Shown here: piece by piece, positions 36,401-45,914 of the stretch
Numbering within the stretch: position 1 is the stretch's first letter
How the letters are laid out: every line of letters begins with the position of its first letter
Source: Cupriavidus sp. U2
GTDB taxonomy: Bacteria > Pseudomonadota > Gammaproteobacteria > Burkholderiales > Burkholderiaceae
NCBI RefSeq assembly: GCF_009663685.2
Contig: NZ_RCOG02000021.1
Coordinates: forward strand, 24,652-88,651
Length of the DNA: 64,000 bases
Reading direction: 5' to 3'
Translations under genes and position numbers: made by a program
The notes under the pieces: generated by a model
Told to the model about the DNA's origin: nothing
The model's database searches: none
What the model saw: the letters and a program-made list of their open reading frames with translations, nothing else

Positions 36401-37053
36401 TTGGGAATTCGGTATGAGGCAGTGGTGGAGATCGAGCATTGGCTCGATGATGGCGAAACGCTATCGCAGGTCGCGGTCGCCGACCTGCCTTTCGAAGTGC
36501 TGCCCTACCTGGCCCCGAGCCGTTATTGCGAATCTGACCGCATGATGGAATTTGCGATGCGCGAGTTTGGCAGCATGCGGCAGGGCTACCCGCGCGTGTA
36601 TGCGATACGGGAGTGGGTGCGCAACCATGTGCGCTTTCTTTCACGGTCGACCAACGAGGGGACGTCGGCGATCGATACGCTCATGGAGCGTACGGGGGTG
36701 TGCCGGGATTTCGCTCATTTGATGATCGCCATCTGTCGCGCGCTGAGCATCCAGGCCCGTATTTCCAGCAGCCTGGACTATGGCGCGGATCCGGCGATGG
36801 GGCCACCCGATTTCCATGCGGTGCTCGAGGTGTATCTCTCGAACGGCTGGTATTTGCTTGATCCGTCGGGATGTCCATTCCGACCGGACTGCTGCGCATC
36901 GGCACCGGCCGGGATGCCGCCGATGTTCCCTTTGCCGCGATATTCGGCAAGGTCGGGTCGGAGCGGCCCTACATCGAAATCGAGGCTCTGACCGATTCTG
37001 CCGCCGGCATTGGCATGCCGCTCGCCACAACACGCGCCATCTCGACCTGGTGA
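36401..37053 (+). pseudogene. Transglutaminase-like protein, 5'-truncated and frameshifted
   Basis: Bacterial transglutaminase family: EVLPYLAPSRYCESDRMMEF, GVCRDFAHLMIAICRAL (catalytic Cys), FHAVLEVYL (His) and LLDPSG (Asp). The N-terminal domain is short and lacks a normal start. After DPSG the frame breaks; similarity continues one base off as MSIPTGLLRIGTGRDAADVP to the stop at 37053. One missing G near 36867 explains it. Divergent from the ars operon. Confidence 0.75.
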
Positions 37054-37215
37054 TCCGCGCTCAGTTGCTGGCCGCCTTCCATGATCTGGGTTTTCCATTG
37101 CCGCGTTCCATTCTTCGGTTCCATGGCTTCATCGACGAACGCCGCTGGGATGCGTTCCAGCGGGATCTGCCATGGCTCAGGCGTAGTCTCTCTGACAGAG
37201 CGTGGGGCCTCCAGA

Positions 37216-37488
37216 TCAGCGCCAAGAAGCCTGCAGCAGGCCCAGCAGCAGGTCGATGGCGAGACGGCCTCGCTGAACACCTGCGTGTTCGGCGCAACCA
37301 TGCGACTCATAGGGGGTGCCTGAATGAAGCGGCCCCCAAACGCGCGTGCCGTGCTGCACCTCATCGACGCATACCTCATAGCCCCAGCCAGTACTGAACT
37401 TCAGGGGATCGGAGTCCTCAAGAAATACCTTTACGGACAGTACTAGCCCGCGATAGCTATGCGCGGTCGTGTCTGCTGGATCGGCCAA
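37216..37488 (-). CDS. Small orphan protein (90 aa), paralogue of the 23314 protein
   Basis: YRGLVLSVKVFLEDSDPLK, GWGYEVCVDEV, YESHGCAEHAGVQRGRLAID LLLG matches the 23314-23580 protein along its length. The longest frame starts with TTG at 37488 and has no good ribosome-binding site, so the start is uncertain. The C-terminal (A)xxQ[HR]Gx3[AI]xxL[LV]xG ending is also seen in the protein at 37694. Function unknown. Confidence 0.55.
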   Translation of the reverse strand: MADPADTTAHSYRGLVLSVKVFLEDSDPLKFSTGWGYEVCVDEVQHGTRVWGPLHSGTPYESHGCAEHAGVQRGRLAIDLLLGLLQASWR

Positions 37489-37693
37489 GAGCTACGCCCC
37501 GGTGAAGTTGATCAATGCGGCGGTTAGCCCGTGTCGCAAGAGTTTGCGAGAGACTGTCATGCTGAACGGGAACATCGTCGAGGGATGTAGGCCGTTGTCC
37601 TACGTCGTCTAGGGTGCGTCCAGGCCCAAAAATAAATGCTGGCCGTCGCGGACAATCAGCGTAGAGTGGGAGACTTCTCCTTGGGAGCATGGC

Positions 37694-37978
37694 ATGGACA
37701 CTTATCCGGCAGCAAACAGCAAAGGCTTCGACATTTACCCGCTAGTCTACAAATACGATCCGCCGCGTGAATGGCATGAACGAAGGCCGGACCGTAGCTA
37801 CAGCGCCTCCGTAGTGATCTGTCGGGAGGGTATCGCGCCGACAGCCGACAGTGGGCGAGTCTTTCAAGTACCGGATGCACAGTGGGCCGATTTGGGTGTG
37901 GCCAAGCGCGCAGCGGTCCAGCACGGGACGGACATCATCGAAGGATTGGTCAGCGGCGAATCGCTGGCGGGTATCTGA
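37694..37978 (+). CDS. Small orphan protein (94 aa)
   Basis: FDIYPLVYKYDPPREWHERR, SYSASVVICREG, GRVFQVPDAQW and LGVAKRAAVQHGTDIIEGLV. I recall such YPLVYxYDPP proteins as hypothetical proteins in Burkholderiales, without a known role. Layout (two N-terminal strands, a WGY/YSA strand, C-terminal helix with AxxHG) resembles the 23314 and 37216 proteins, so the three may be distant relatives. A GGGAG-like site lies about 15 bases before the ATG. Confidence 0.6.
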   Translation: MDTYPAANSKGFDIYPLVYKYDPPREWHERRPDRSYSASVVICREGIAPTADSGRVFQVPDAQWADLGVAKRAAVQHGTDIIEGLVSGESLAGI

Positions 37979-38018
37979 CACGGGGATGCCGCCTGCCATG
38001 CGTACCTTACTCTGGGTC

Positions 38019-40454
38019 CTAGGCTCCTCGCTTGTCTAGCGCCTCTGAGCCTATATAAGCGCCGATATCGGCGAACGTAATTGCCACACCGGCGATCGCG
38101 GCTGTCTCTGAGAGGTACGGAAATGTCTTGCGCAGAAAGCTTCGGCCCTTGTCGTCGCGTGTGACGGCTTCGCGCGATTCGCCGGTGCGGACCACATGCT
38201 GGATGTCGTTATAGAAGTCAGGGTCGCGGAATATCGGCACGAGGTCAGCGATTTTCCTCCCGGTGTCGGCCGGCCTCAGTGGAAATACGTCCCGCATCGT
38301 CGGGGTGAACCACTGAAGTCTCAGTTCCAGATCAAGAAAAAGAGCCATGACCTGGCCGGAAAGCAACACGCGGCTTTGCATCGCGAGCCGCTCGATGTTC
38401 CTCGTCAGGTCGCGATTGACATCGTTGAGATCCTCGTTGCTCTGTTTGAGCTGTTCGTTGGACGCCTTGAGTTCCTCGTTGAGGGCCTGCAATTCCTCGC
38501 GCGACGCTTCCAGCTCCTCGCGGGACGTGCGCGCTTCGTCTTTCCAGTTGACGCTGGCGCCCGCAGCGAGATCGTCGTGTAAAAGGTCGGAGTCGCCCGC
38601 ACCAAGTGCGTCAGCACAGTCTTGCTCCTGTATGAACGACACCAGAATACGGTCCCATGCACCTCCACCCAAGGTTTGGAGCGGGGTAAGTCGCATGCTT
38701 AGCTGAGTGTCCTTTGCAACGCCGGCTTTCAGGTTTGTCATGGTCAGAGGTTCGTGCGCTTCCAGCACTTGGCGGATGCCGTATTGAAGTTGTGACACCC
38801 ATTCCCGTGGGACGAGATCCGTGAGATTGAGGGAGGGCTCCCCGGCGGGCAGTGTCAAGATACCCTTCGTGCTACCGTATGTCCTTAGCACGTCGCCCCT
38901 GTGGTCGATCAGTGCCGACGGAACGTCGAATTGCTCATGGGCTACGCGAAGCGCAGCCGCTGTCCGCGCTGTGCTACTCGGAGCAGTCGATACGGGGTGG
39001 CGTCGGACACCTGGCATTGGGCCGACTTTGCGATAGATATTCCATTTTGCAGAGACCGCTTCGAAGCCTTGGGCGTTAGCAGGCAGGGCTTCACTCCTGC
39101 CCAGAAATAGGACGCCGCCAGTGCGCAACGCACCGTGAAGACGGAACAAGACTTCCTCGACTGTCTCTCGCTCCAGATAGATGAACAGGTTACGGCAGGT
39201 GACCAGGTCGAGTTCCGCAAACGGTGGGTCCGAGAGTAGATCCTGCGGCACGAACACCAATTTTTCACGCAGGAACCGTTTCACGCGGAAGAACGCGTCG
39301 ACCTGGTAAAGGTACCGGCTCTGGCGCGCGGGCGATAGCCCCGTCAGAGCCTCACTTCGGAACACGCCACGACTCGCCTTCGCGACGAGCTCCGGCGCAG
39401 CGTCTGTAGCAAAGATCTGGAAGTCCGGAGGGGTGGCCAATTCGTGCGCGATTTCGTCGAGGAGCATCGCTATGGAGTACGCCTCCTCGCCCGTCGCGCA
39501 TGCCGGCGTCCATACCCTTACCGTGCGAGCGGTTCCGGCCGCGGCGACCAGCGGTCTGAGCACTTCGTTGCCCAGGGTCTCCCAGGCATCGCTGTCACGG
39601 AAGAATTCGGTAACATGGATGGGGATGCCGCGCACCAGTGCCTCCAGTTCGACGGGATCATCCTCGAGAAGCAGGGCATAGTCGTCGAACGACCAGACCT
39701 TTCGCATATCCATACGTTGTTGGACGCGCCAAAGCAGCGGCGAAGGCTTGTATCCGCTCAAGTTGAATCCCGCCCGCTGTCCCACCAGTTCGATTATCCG
39801 GCCCAGCGTCTGCGACATGCCACCTGTCCAGTCCGCGGAGCCCGTAGGACGTACATAAGCTGGGTCGGCGCAGGCCACCAGTTGTCGACCCATCGCGCCG
39901 ACAGGCAGGATATGGTCATGGATGCCGCGCTGGATGACGGCTTGAGGCATCGAGTCATGCAAGGCCGTGAGGGGGTCCTGTACGATGACGATGCCGCCAG
40001 CCTGACGAATGCGGACCGCACCTGCGGTTCCGTCCATGCCGGTACCTGACAGGATGACCGCTATGGAGCGCGGTTCCTCACGCAGCGCCAGACTTTCAAG
40101 GAATGCGTCAATCGTGTCGATGCCGGGCCGTCGACCGCCGCCTTGCGCCTGGCTTGTATGAAACCGGCCATTTTCAAGCGTCAGGATATGATCAGGCGCT
40201 GGGACGTACACCGTATTCGTTTCGGGTCGCATGCCGTCTGCAGCGACCTGGACCGGCAGACGGGTCCATCTCGCCAGCAGATCTGGCAAACCACTGGGGC
40301 GGTCGCTGGGCAAATGCTGCAGCACGACGAGCGCAAACGGCAGCTTGGCAGGAAGTCCCTCAAAAAGCTTCTGCAGGGCGGTGATGCCGCCGGCCGACGC
40401 GCCGACGGCAACGACAGGAACGTCGACCGGGCTTCTAGCTAACGACTTATCCAT
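38019..40454 (-). CDS. CheB-CheR-PAS fusion protein without kinase domain
   Basis: 811 residues from the ATG with GGGAG eight bases upstream; earlier in-frame ATGs lack one. CheB methylesterase domain first (GASAGG Ser20, QHL His47, TGMDG Asp near 138), then CheR methyltransferase (HVTEFFRDSDAW, CATGEEAYSIAMLL), a PAS domain near 520-640, a coiled coil rich in Glu/Leu/Asn (EELEASREELQALNEELKAS) and a final PAS. Relatives usually continue into a histidine kinase; this one stops at ADIGAYIGSEALDKRGA. Likely a soluble sensory scaffold rather than chemotaxis, as no che genes are near. Confidence 0.9.
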   Translation of the reverse strand: MDKSLARSPVDVPVVAVGASAGGITALQKLFEGLPAKLPFALVVLQHLPSDRPSGLPDLLARWTRLPVQVAADGMRPETNTVYVPAPDHILTLENGRFHTSQAQGGGRRPGIDTIDAFLESLALREEPRSIAVILSGTGMDGTAGAVRIRQAGGIVIVQDPLTALHDSMPQAVIQRGIHDHILPVGAMGRQLVACADPAYVRPTGSADWTGGMSQTLGRIIELVGQRAGFNLSGYKPSPLLWRVQQRMDMRKVWSFDDYALLLEDDPVELEALVRGIPIHVTEFFRDSDAWETLGNEVLRPLVAAAGTARTVRVWTPACATGEEAYSIAMLLDEIAHELATPPDFQIFATDAAPELVAKASRGVFRSEALTGLSPARQSRYLYQVDAFFRVKRFLREKLVFVPQDLLSDPPFAELDLVTCRNLFIYLERETVEEVLFRLHGALRTGGVLFLGRSEALPANAQGFEAVSAKWNIYRKVGPMPGVRRHPVSTAPSSTARTAAALRVAHEQFDVPSALIDHRGDVLRTYGSTKGILTLPAGEPSLNLTDLVPREWVSQLQYGIRQVLEAHEPLTMTNLKAGVAKDTQLSMRLTPLQTLGGGAWDRILVSFIQEQDCADALGAGDSDLLHDDLAAGASVNWKDEARTSREELEASREELQALNEELKASNEQLKQSNEDLNDVNRDLTRNIERLAMQSRVLLSGQVMALFLDLELRLQWFTPTMRDVFPLRPADTGRKIADLVPIFRDPDFYNDIQHVVRTGESREAVTRDDKGRSFLRKTFPYLSETAAIAGVAITFADIGAYIGSEALDKRGA

Positions 40455-40641
40455 TGTCATCTCCCACATAGCGGAGCATCAGCCGACTTCCGGTGGCACT
40501 TCTAGCGTAGCAACGCGCAATCCACGCGCAAGGGCGACACCTCGTTTGGCTACCCAAGTCCCCTCCCTGTCCGAAATGTGCTTTATTCGCACGTCCCTGG
40601 CGCAGCCGGATGCTGCTAAAAGGTCGGTTTGACGGCGGAAC

Positions 40642-40905
40642 ATGTACGAGATGTTGAACGGAAAAGAAACACGCGACGACGTCCTTCGGGCTCATATTGC
40701 CCAGGCGCGCCGGCTTGCATGGGCCCAGGCACCTCGAGTGCGCGTCGTACGCGACGACGGCGGGGACGTTGCCTTAGCGATGGCAGTCCTTGGCGCATTG
40801 CGAAGGCGTCACGCCGATCTTCTGTGGGTGCAGCGTCGGCGAGCGATAATACGGGCCTTTCTTGCATCGCCACCCATCGCTGGCAATGACACCGAAACGA
40901 CATGA
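40642..40905 (+). CDS. Small helical family protein (87 aa)
   Basis: Core VRVVRDDGGDVALAMAVLGAL, almost identical to the 18766 protein. Two basic helices, no Cys or signal peptide. The start at 40642 has GGCGGAAC upstream; ATG 40651 is an alternative. Sits between the divergent CheB-CheR gene and the convergent nhaA. Function unknown. Confidence 0.65.
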   Translation: MYEMLNGKETRDDVLRAHIAQARRLAWAQAPRVRVVRDDGGDVALAMAVLGALRRRHADLLWVQRRRAIIRAFLASPPIAGNDTETT

Positions 40906-40929
40906 CCCCTTCATCGGGGCATTAGGTGA

Positions 40930-42296
40930 TCAGGCGTCGGCCGCCTTGCTTTCGGGCGTGGGCTTCACGGCGTAGAACCCCCACGTCAAACCAAAGGCTG
41001 CCGCCACAATGGAGCCAACCAGCACACCGGACTTCGCAGCCGCTAGCAGCGCGGGATCGTCGAAGGCAAGCATGGCAATGAAAATGGACATGGTGAACCC
41101 GATGCCCGCCAAAAGGCCGATGAGAATGACACCACGCCACGTTACTCCTTGGGGTAGCCGACACCATCCTAGCTTTACCAGAATCCAAGCCACGCCCAGT
41201 ATGCCTGCCGGTTTTCCCATGGCCAGAGCTACGGCAACCCCGAATAGCACTGCGAGCTGCGTCGCGGAGCTAAGTCGACACCGTCCAAGCTGATGCCAGC
41301 ATTTGCCAACGCAAACAAGGGCATTACGCCATAGGCGACCCAAGGATGGAGCGCGGTTTGCACGCGCACCACGGGCGGTTGCAATTCGCGATGGGCGAGA
41401 AGCAGTTCCTTCCTGGATTGGTTTAGTTCTTCAATGCCAGCGTGTGGATCTTCGTCGCGTTGTTGCAGATCGGCGGCGACCCGGGAAAGAATATCTTTAG
41501 GACGTTCGCGGGTGGGTGTCGGCCGCACGGGCGTCATGAGGCCCAGCGCGACGCCAGCCAGAGTAGGATGGACGCCGGCAAAAAGCAGCCCTGCCCACAC
41601 CACGGCCCCGGGTACCGCATACGGGAGGGCGACGCTGATGCCCGCGCGCTGCATGATTGCGGCGACCATCAGGCCGCCGGCGGCAATCGCGAAACCGGCG
41701 GGCTGCAGGCTGGCGGAATAAAACAGAGCGATGATCAGAACGGCGATGATATCGTCGATGATGGCCAGCGCCAGTAGGAAGACCCGCACGTTTGAGGGGA
41801 TGGCGCGCCCCAGTAAGGCAAGAATGCCAACCGCGAAGGCAATATCGGTGGCGGTTGGCACCGCCCAACCGTCTCTGCCGGGCGTCACGCTATTCAGACT
41901 GACGTAAATCATGGCGGGTACCGCCACGCCCCCGAGCGCGGAAGCCAAGGGCAGCGCCGCCTGTTGAAGCTGGCTCAACGCACCTTCGTGAATTTCCCTT
42001 CGTATCTCCATCCCGACGATTAGGAAGAAGATTGTCATGACCCCGTCATTGATCCAGAAATGCAACGACCGGGCAAATTGATAGGACCCGATTCCGAAAG
42101 CTACCGGCGTGTGCCACAAGGCCTCGTAACTGTGTGAGTCTGTAAGATTGGCCCAAAGGAGGGCGGCTGCGGCCGCAAGCAGCAGCACGATACCGCTGAC
42201 GGCTTCGACGTGAAAAAACCGGTCCAGAGTTGTTAGAGCCTGCTGGGCAAGACGTTGCGTCCGCGGGATATCTCGATAGTCGGGGTGTCGCATCAT
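40930..42296 (-). pseudogene. nhaA: NhaA Na+/H+ antiporter, interrupted by a frameshift
   Basis: The NhaA sequence begins at [21 protein letters not shown] and shows [38 protein letters not shown] and [18 protein letters not shown] with the paired Asp of the ion site (IIDDI). After [11 protein letters not shown] the frame is lost; the remaining helices continue one base off as [20 protein letters not shown] and [19 protein letters not shown] to the stop at 40930. One extra C near 41275 would restore a full protein of about 450 residues. Either a decayed antiporter or a sequencing indel. Confidence 0.8.
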
Positions 42297-42471
42297 GATC
42301 GTGGTCGTTCCGCGTGGCGGCCCGACCGACGCAAATAACCTGCCCGCTACCTGACGCAAACGGACACCCCGTCGCAGATTATAGGGGCAAGCGGCACGGG
42401 TCAACCTCCCAGACTCTGCGATGGACCTTCGCCCAATGGACACAGCTTTTCCGGGTGAGTTGAAATGAATG

Positions 42472-42493
42472 GGCTGCTTATATCGGAGCAGCC
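42472..42493. promoter_or_regulatory. Inverted repeat in the leader of the small membrane protein
   Basis: GGCTGCT - 8 bases - AGCAGCC, perfect seven-base arms, 40 bases before the ATG at 42533. Could be an mRNA leader hairpin or an operator. Confidence 0.45.
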
Positions 42494-42532
42494 AATTTGT
42501 AGCGAATCGCGCGCGATTCAGGGGAGGCAGAC

Positions 42533-42691
42533 ATGGGATCGCTTCTTTATGGTTCCGGGTTGTTTGGCGCCATTGCCTTGTCTGTCGGACTGTTTGTCAG
42601 CGTCTTGACCGCGCTGGAGGTCGGACGGTTAGTGTGGCAGTGGCAGGTCAATGCTACCGGCACGGACCTGAATGTGCAGATCAAGAACTGA
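42533..42691 (+). CDS. Small single-pass membrane protein (52 aa)
   Basis: ATG with a near-ideal GGGGAGGCAGAC leader. One hydrophobic helix ([19 protein letters not shown]) is followed by [20 protein letters not shown] and a short tail. No family recognised. Divergent from nhaA with a hairpin in the presumed 5' leader. Confidence 0.6.
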   Translation: MGSLLYGSGLFGAIALSVGLFVSVLTALEVGRLVWQWQVNATGTDLNVQIKN

Positions 42692-42813
42692 ATATTACGA
42701 ATTCCACTTCGTTGAGCCGCCCGTGCCGGATCACAAACAAACCGGAAACCGCGACTCGCCGAGGGCTGTTCAACCATGACCCCTCCTGGCTCAGGCTCTT
42801 TTAAGTTGCATCT

Positions 42814-43089
42814 TCATTCAGCCGATGCGCCGGAAGTATTGGCGATTGCTAAGTCTGCTGTCGATACCGAATTGAGAGCGCCTATGAGCTCCAAGGTCGC
42901 GTTCCGTTGACGTCGGAGAACCACGAGCGCGCTGCACATGCTTTGCATGGCATATTTGGCGTGGGAGGCTTCTCCGCCCTGTGATTCAACGAACTGCACA
43001 TAGCGCCGCAGAGTCTCGATTTTGCGCGAGACTTCGACGATGCAGCGCTCAGACTCGGGCACGTTGCGGAATATTGAGGGTGCCAACAC
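42814..43089 (-). CDS. Possible distant member of the small helical family (about 91 aa)
   Basis: The start is uncertain; GTG at 43089 has a weak GGACGAG, and the frame is open further upstream. SRKIETLRRYVQFVESQGGE followed by ASHAKYAMQSMCSALVVLRR has the same two-helix layout with a Gly-Gly-Glu turn as the proteins at 18766 and 40642, but the motif match is looser. It is divergent from the hybrid kinase gene. Function unknown. Confidence 0.45.
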   Translation of the reverse strand: MLAPSIFRNVPESERCIVEVSRKIETLRRYVQFVESQGGEASHAKYAMQSMCSALVVLRRQRNATLELIGALNSVSTADLAIANTSGASAE

Positions 43090-43406
43090 GACGCTCGTCC
43101 ACTTTTTCTCACAGTAGGTAGACCCGGGGGCAGGCCGGGATCGCAGCCGCCACGACCGAATTAGACGTTGAAAAAAGAGCCCGCCAGAGGCGAGCAAGGA
43201 AAAGGTCGGGAGGGCATCGACGCACGGTGGATGTACGACTACCTTATGAGAGGAGCCGTTTCTTCGCTGTAGGATTTTGTCCGAAAGATGCGAAATGCAG
43301 TTAAGGTGTCGTATTCGCCCCAGGAGAACCTGGGTCTCCAATGCTCGTGATGGCGAAAGCAGCTTCGGCAGCGACAGTCCGTACAAGAGAAGACCGGAGA
43401 AAACCC

Positions 43407-45656
43407 ATGCGTTCGGCCGTCAGTCCATTCGTCCCTCTGTCTACACAAAGCCAGCCCGGCGACGTCCAGATCGAAAACCCGGACATCAGTCTCCTGGATC
43501 GCTATCGTTGCATTTTGAACAGTGCAGTGGAGACAGCCATCATCACCCTCGACGAAGAGGGGCGCGTCACAGGGTGGAGCGAAGGCGCCCATCACTTGCT
43601 TGGATGGACCGAAGCGGAGATGTTGGGACAATCGCTAAGCCGCATTATTCCTGACGACGAAGGCGGAGAAGCAATCCTTCGGACGGAAATCTCGCGGGCT
43701 TTGGAAGGGGGCAGCGGTGGCGCAGAGGGATGGCGAGTCACAAAAAGTGGCACGCGGATTTGGGCGGTCGGGGAGATGAAGCCTCTTGCCTACGGGCGTG
43801 CGGACGCCGGACTGGTTAAGGTGCTTCGCGACCGAACGGCACAGCGAGAGACTGAGGCTACACTGCGGGAGAGGACGCGCGCCCTGGAGATTCTCAATCG
43901 CGCGGGCACGACTTTGGCTAAGGAGACCGATCTTCATGCCGTCCTTCAGACCGTCACCGATGCAGGAGTGGAACTCAGCGGCGCCCAGTTTGGTGCGTTC
44001 TTCTACAACATGGTGGATGCGACGGGTGAGAGCTATACGCTCTACACAATTTCGGGGGCGCCGCGCGAGCGCTTTACCAAATTTCCGATGCCCCGAAACA
44101 CGGCTGTGTTCGCCCCGACCTTCTCCGGAACAGGCATCGTTCGTTCTGCCGACATTACGCAGGATCCGCGCTATGGTCACAACGTACCGTATGCTGGGAT
44201 GCCGGAAGGCCATCTTCCCGTTCGAAGCTATCTGGCAGTTCCTGTTTTGTCGCGATCCGGGGGCGTCCTGGGCGGCCTATTTTTCGGCCACGCCACACCG
44301 GGTGTTTTTACCGAAGCGTCTGAATTGAGTTTGAGCGGTCTGGCGGGCGAGGCGGCGGTTGCCATCGACAATGTCCGTCTGTACGAAAGTACACAGCGGG
44401 AGATCGAGGAGCGTCGTCAAGCGGAAGCCGCCCTGCGGGAACTGAACCTTGGCCTCGAGGAGCAGGTTCGGCTGCGCACCGAGGAGCTGGTTAAGAACGC
44501 CGAGACGTTGCGACAAGCCCAGAAAATGGAAGCAGTCGGCCAGCTAACGGGGGGTATCGCACATGATTTCAACAATCTTTTGCAAGTGATCGTCGGAAAT
44601 CTCGATTTGTTGACGCGAACCTTGCCCGAAGAGATGCCCCGGCAGCGCCGGGCGGCGTCGCTCGCAATGACCGGCGCGCGACGTGCCGCCGCGCTGACGC
44701 AGAAGCTTCTTGCCTTTGCCCGGCGGCAGCCACTCGATCCGAAGCCGCTGAATATCAATTTGGCTGTCCAAGGCGTACAGGAACTGTTTCATCGAACGCT
44801 TGGAGAGAACGTGCAATTGCACACTGCGCTCGCAACGGACCTCTGGCGGACTGAGGCCGATCCGAACGAATTGGAAGCCGCCTTGCTCAATCTCGCGGTA
44901 AACGCGCGCGATGCGATGCCTGATGGCGGGATATTAACCATCGAGACCTCCAACGAGACGCTGGACGAAGCTTACGTGTCGCGCCTTGTGGATGTCGAGG
45001 CAGGGCAATATGTGGCGGTCACCGTGACCGACACCGGTATGGGAATGGATGCTGCCACTTTGTCGCGCGCGTTTGAGCCGTTCTTCACAACGAAAGGGGA
45101 GGGAAAAGGCACTGGTTTGGGTCTGAGCCAGGTATATGGCTTTGCGAAGCAATCAAAAGGTCACGTCAAGCTATATTCTGAGCCTGGCCATGGGACCTCG
45201 GTCCGGATTTTTCTGCCGCGATTGGGCGAGCACAGCGATCTGGCTTACGCCGACTTGACGCTTCCCACCGTGCACTCGAAGCGGCATGAGTGCGTGCTTG
45301 TCGTAGAGGACGATCCAGACGTTCGCACTTACACGGTCACTGCGCTGAAGGAGCTTGGCTATCAGGTACTCGAAGCCGGCAGTGGCCCCGCCGCGCTGGC
45401 CATACTGGAGGCAAACGAGATTGATCTCATCTTTACCGATGTGGTCCTTCCCGGTGGAATGACCGGCGTCGAAGTCGTCACGCGCGCCCAAACACTACGC
45501 CCGGCCATCAAAGCGCTCTTTACGACCGGATATGGACGCAATGCCATCATGCACGGCGGTCGGCTGGACCGCGGGGTGCGGCTACTGGCAAAACCATTTT
45601 CGTTCGACGATCTCGCAGCAAAGGTCCGGGAAACCTTTGATAGCAGAGGGCCCTAG
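43407..45656 (+). CDS. PAS-GAF hybrid sensor histidine kinase with receiver domain
   Basis: The ATG at 43407 has CCGGAGAAAACCC upstream and is preferred; ATG 43341 would add 22 residues. Order: PAS (CILNSAVETAIITLDEEGRV), GAF (HAVLQTVTDAGVELSGAQFG), coiled coil, HisKA with His in GGIAHDFNNLLQ near 384, HATPase (NLAVNARDAM, DTGMGM, GTGLGLSQVYG) and a C-terminal receiver (VVEDDPDVRTY, FTDVVLPGGMTG, LAKPF). No membrane segments, so a cytoplasmic sensor. A PAS/GAF ligand could be light, redox or heme; the light-sensing Cys is not evident. Confidence 0.93.
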   Translation: MRSAVSPFVPLSTQSQPGDVQIENPDISLLDRYRCILNSAVETAIITLDEEGRVTGWSEGAHHLLGWTEAEMLGQSLSRIIPDDEGGEAILRTEISRALEGGSGGAEGWRVTKSGTRIWAVGEMKPLAYGRADAGLVKVLRDRTAQRETEATLRERTRALEILNRAGTTLAKETDLHAVLQTVTDAGVELSGAQFGAFFYNMVDATGESYTLYTISGAPRERFTKFPMPRNTAVFAPTFSGTGIVRSADITQDPRYGHNVPYAGMPEGHLPVRSYLAVPVLSRSGGVLGGLFFGHATPGVFTEASELSLSGLAGEAAVAIDNVRLYESTQREIEERRQAEAALRELNLGLEEQVRLRTEELVKNAETLRQAQKMEAVGQLTGGIAHDFNNLLQVIVGNLDLLTRTLPEEMPRQRRAASLAMTGARRAAALTQKLLAFARRQPLDPKPLNINLAVQGVQELFHRTLGENVQLHTALATDLWRTEADPNELEAALLNLAVNARDAMPDGGILTIETSNETLDEAYVSRLVDVEAGQYVAVTVTDTGMGMDAATLSRAFEPFFTTKGEGKGTGLGLSQVYGFAKQSKGHVKLYSEPGHGTSVRIFLPRLGEHSDLAYADLTLPTVHSKRHECVLVVEDDPDVRTYTVTALKELGYQVLEAGSGPAALAILEANEIDLIFTDVVLPGGMTGVEVVTRAQTLRPAIKALFTTGYGRNAIMHGGRLDRGVRLLAKPFSFDDLAAKVRETFDSRGP

Positions 45657-45704
45657 GCGCAACGCCACGCCGCTACTGAAGGACTTTGCCGATCCAGTCA
45701 GAGA

Positions 45705-45914
45705 CTACGGCCTCGTCGGAAAGCCGGGAGGATTGTGAAGTGGAGTGGCTCTAACCAGTTTCCGCATCTTGCTGCGGACGGCGAGCGCCCTGTCGACTGT
45801 GAGCACGATGTGCTCATCAATATCGTTGCGCCGGATCTGCTCCATGCATCGTCTCACCGCCTCCATCGCCTCTAGCCAATCCCGAGTAGCGGCTTCCATA
45901 TTCGGGTCCAACAC
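45705..45914 (-). CDS. Small hypothetical protein (69 aa)
   Basis: GTG start with GGAGGCTCG immediately upstream. Helical and charged: WLEAMEAVRRCMEQIRRNDI and VDRALAVRSKMRKLVRAT. It recalls the small helical proteins nearby in size and make-up but lacks their Gly-Asp core. Convergent with the hybrid kinase, whose stop is 48 bases away. Function unknown. Confidence 0.45.
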   Translation of the reverse strand: MLDPNMEAATRDWLEAMEAVRRCMEQIRRNDIDEHIVLTVDRALAVRSKMRKLVRATPLHNPPGFPTRP

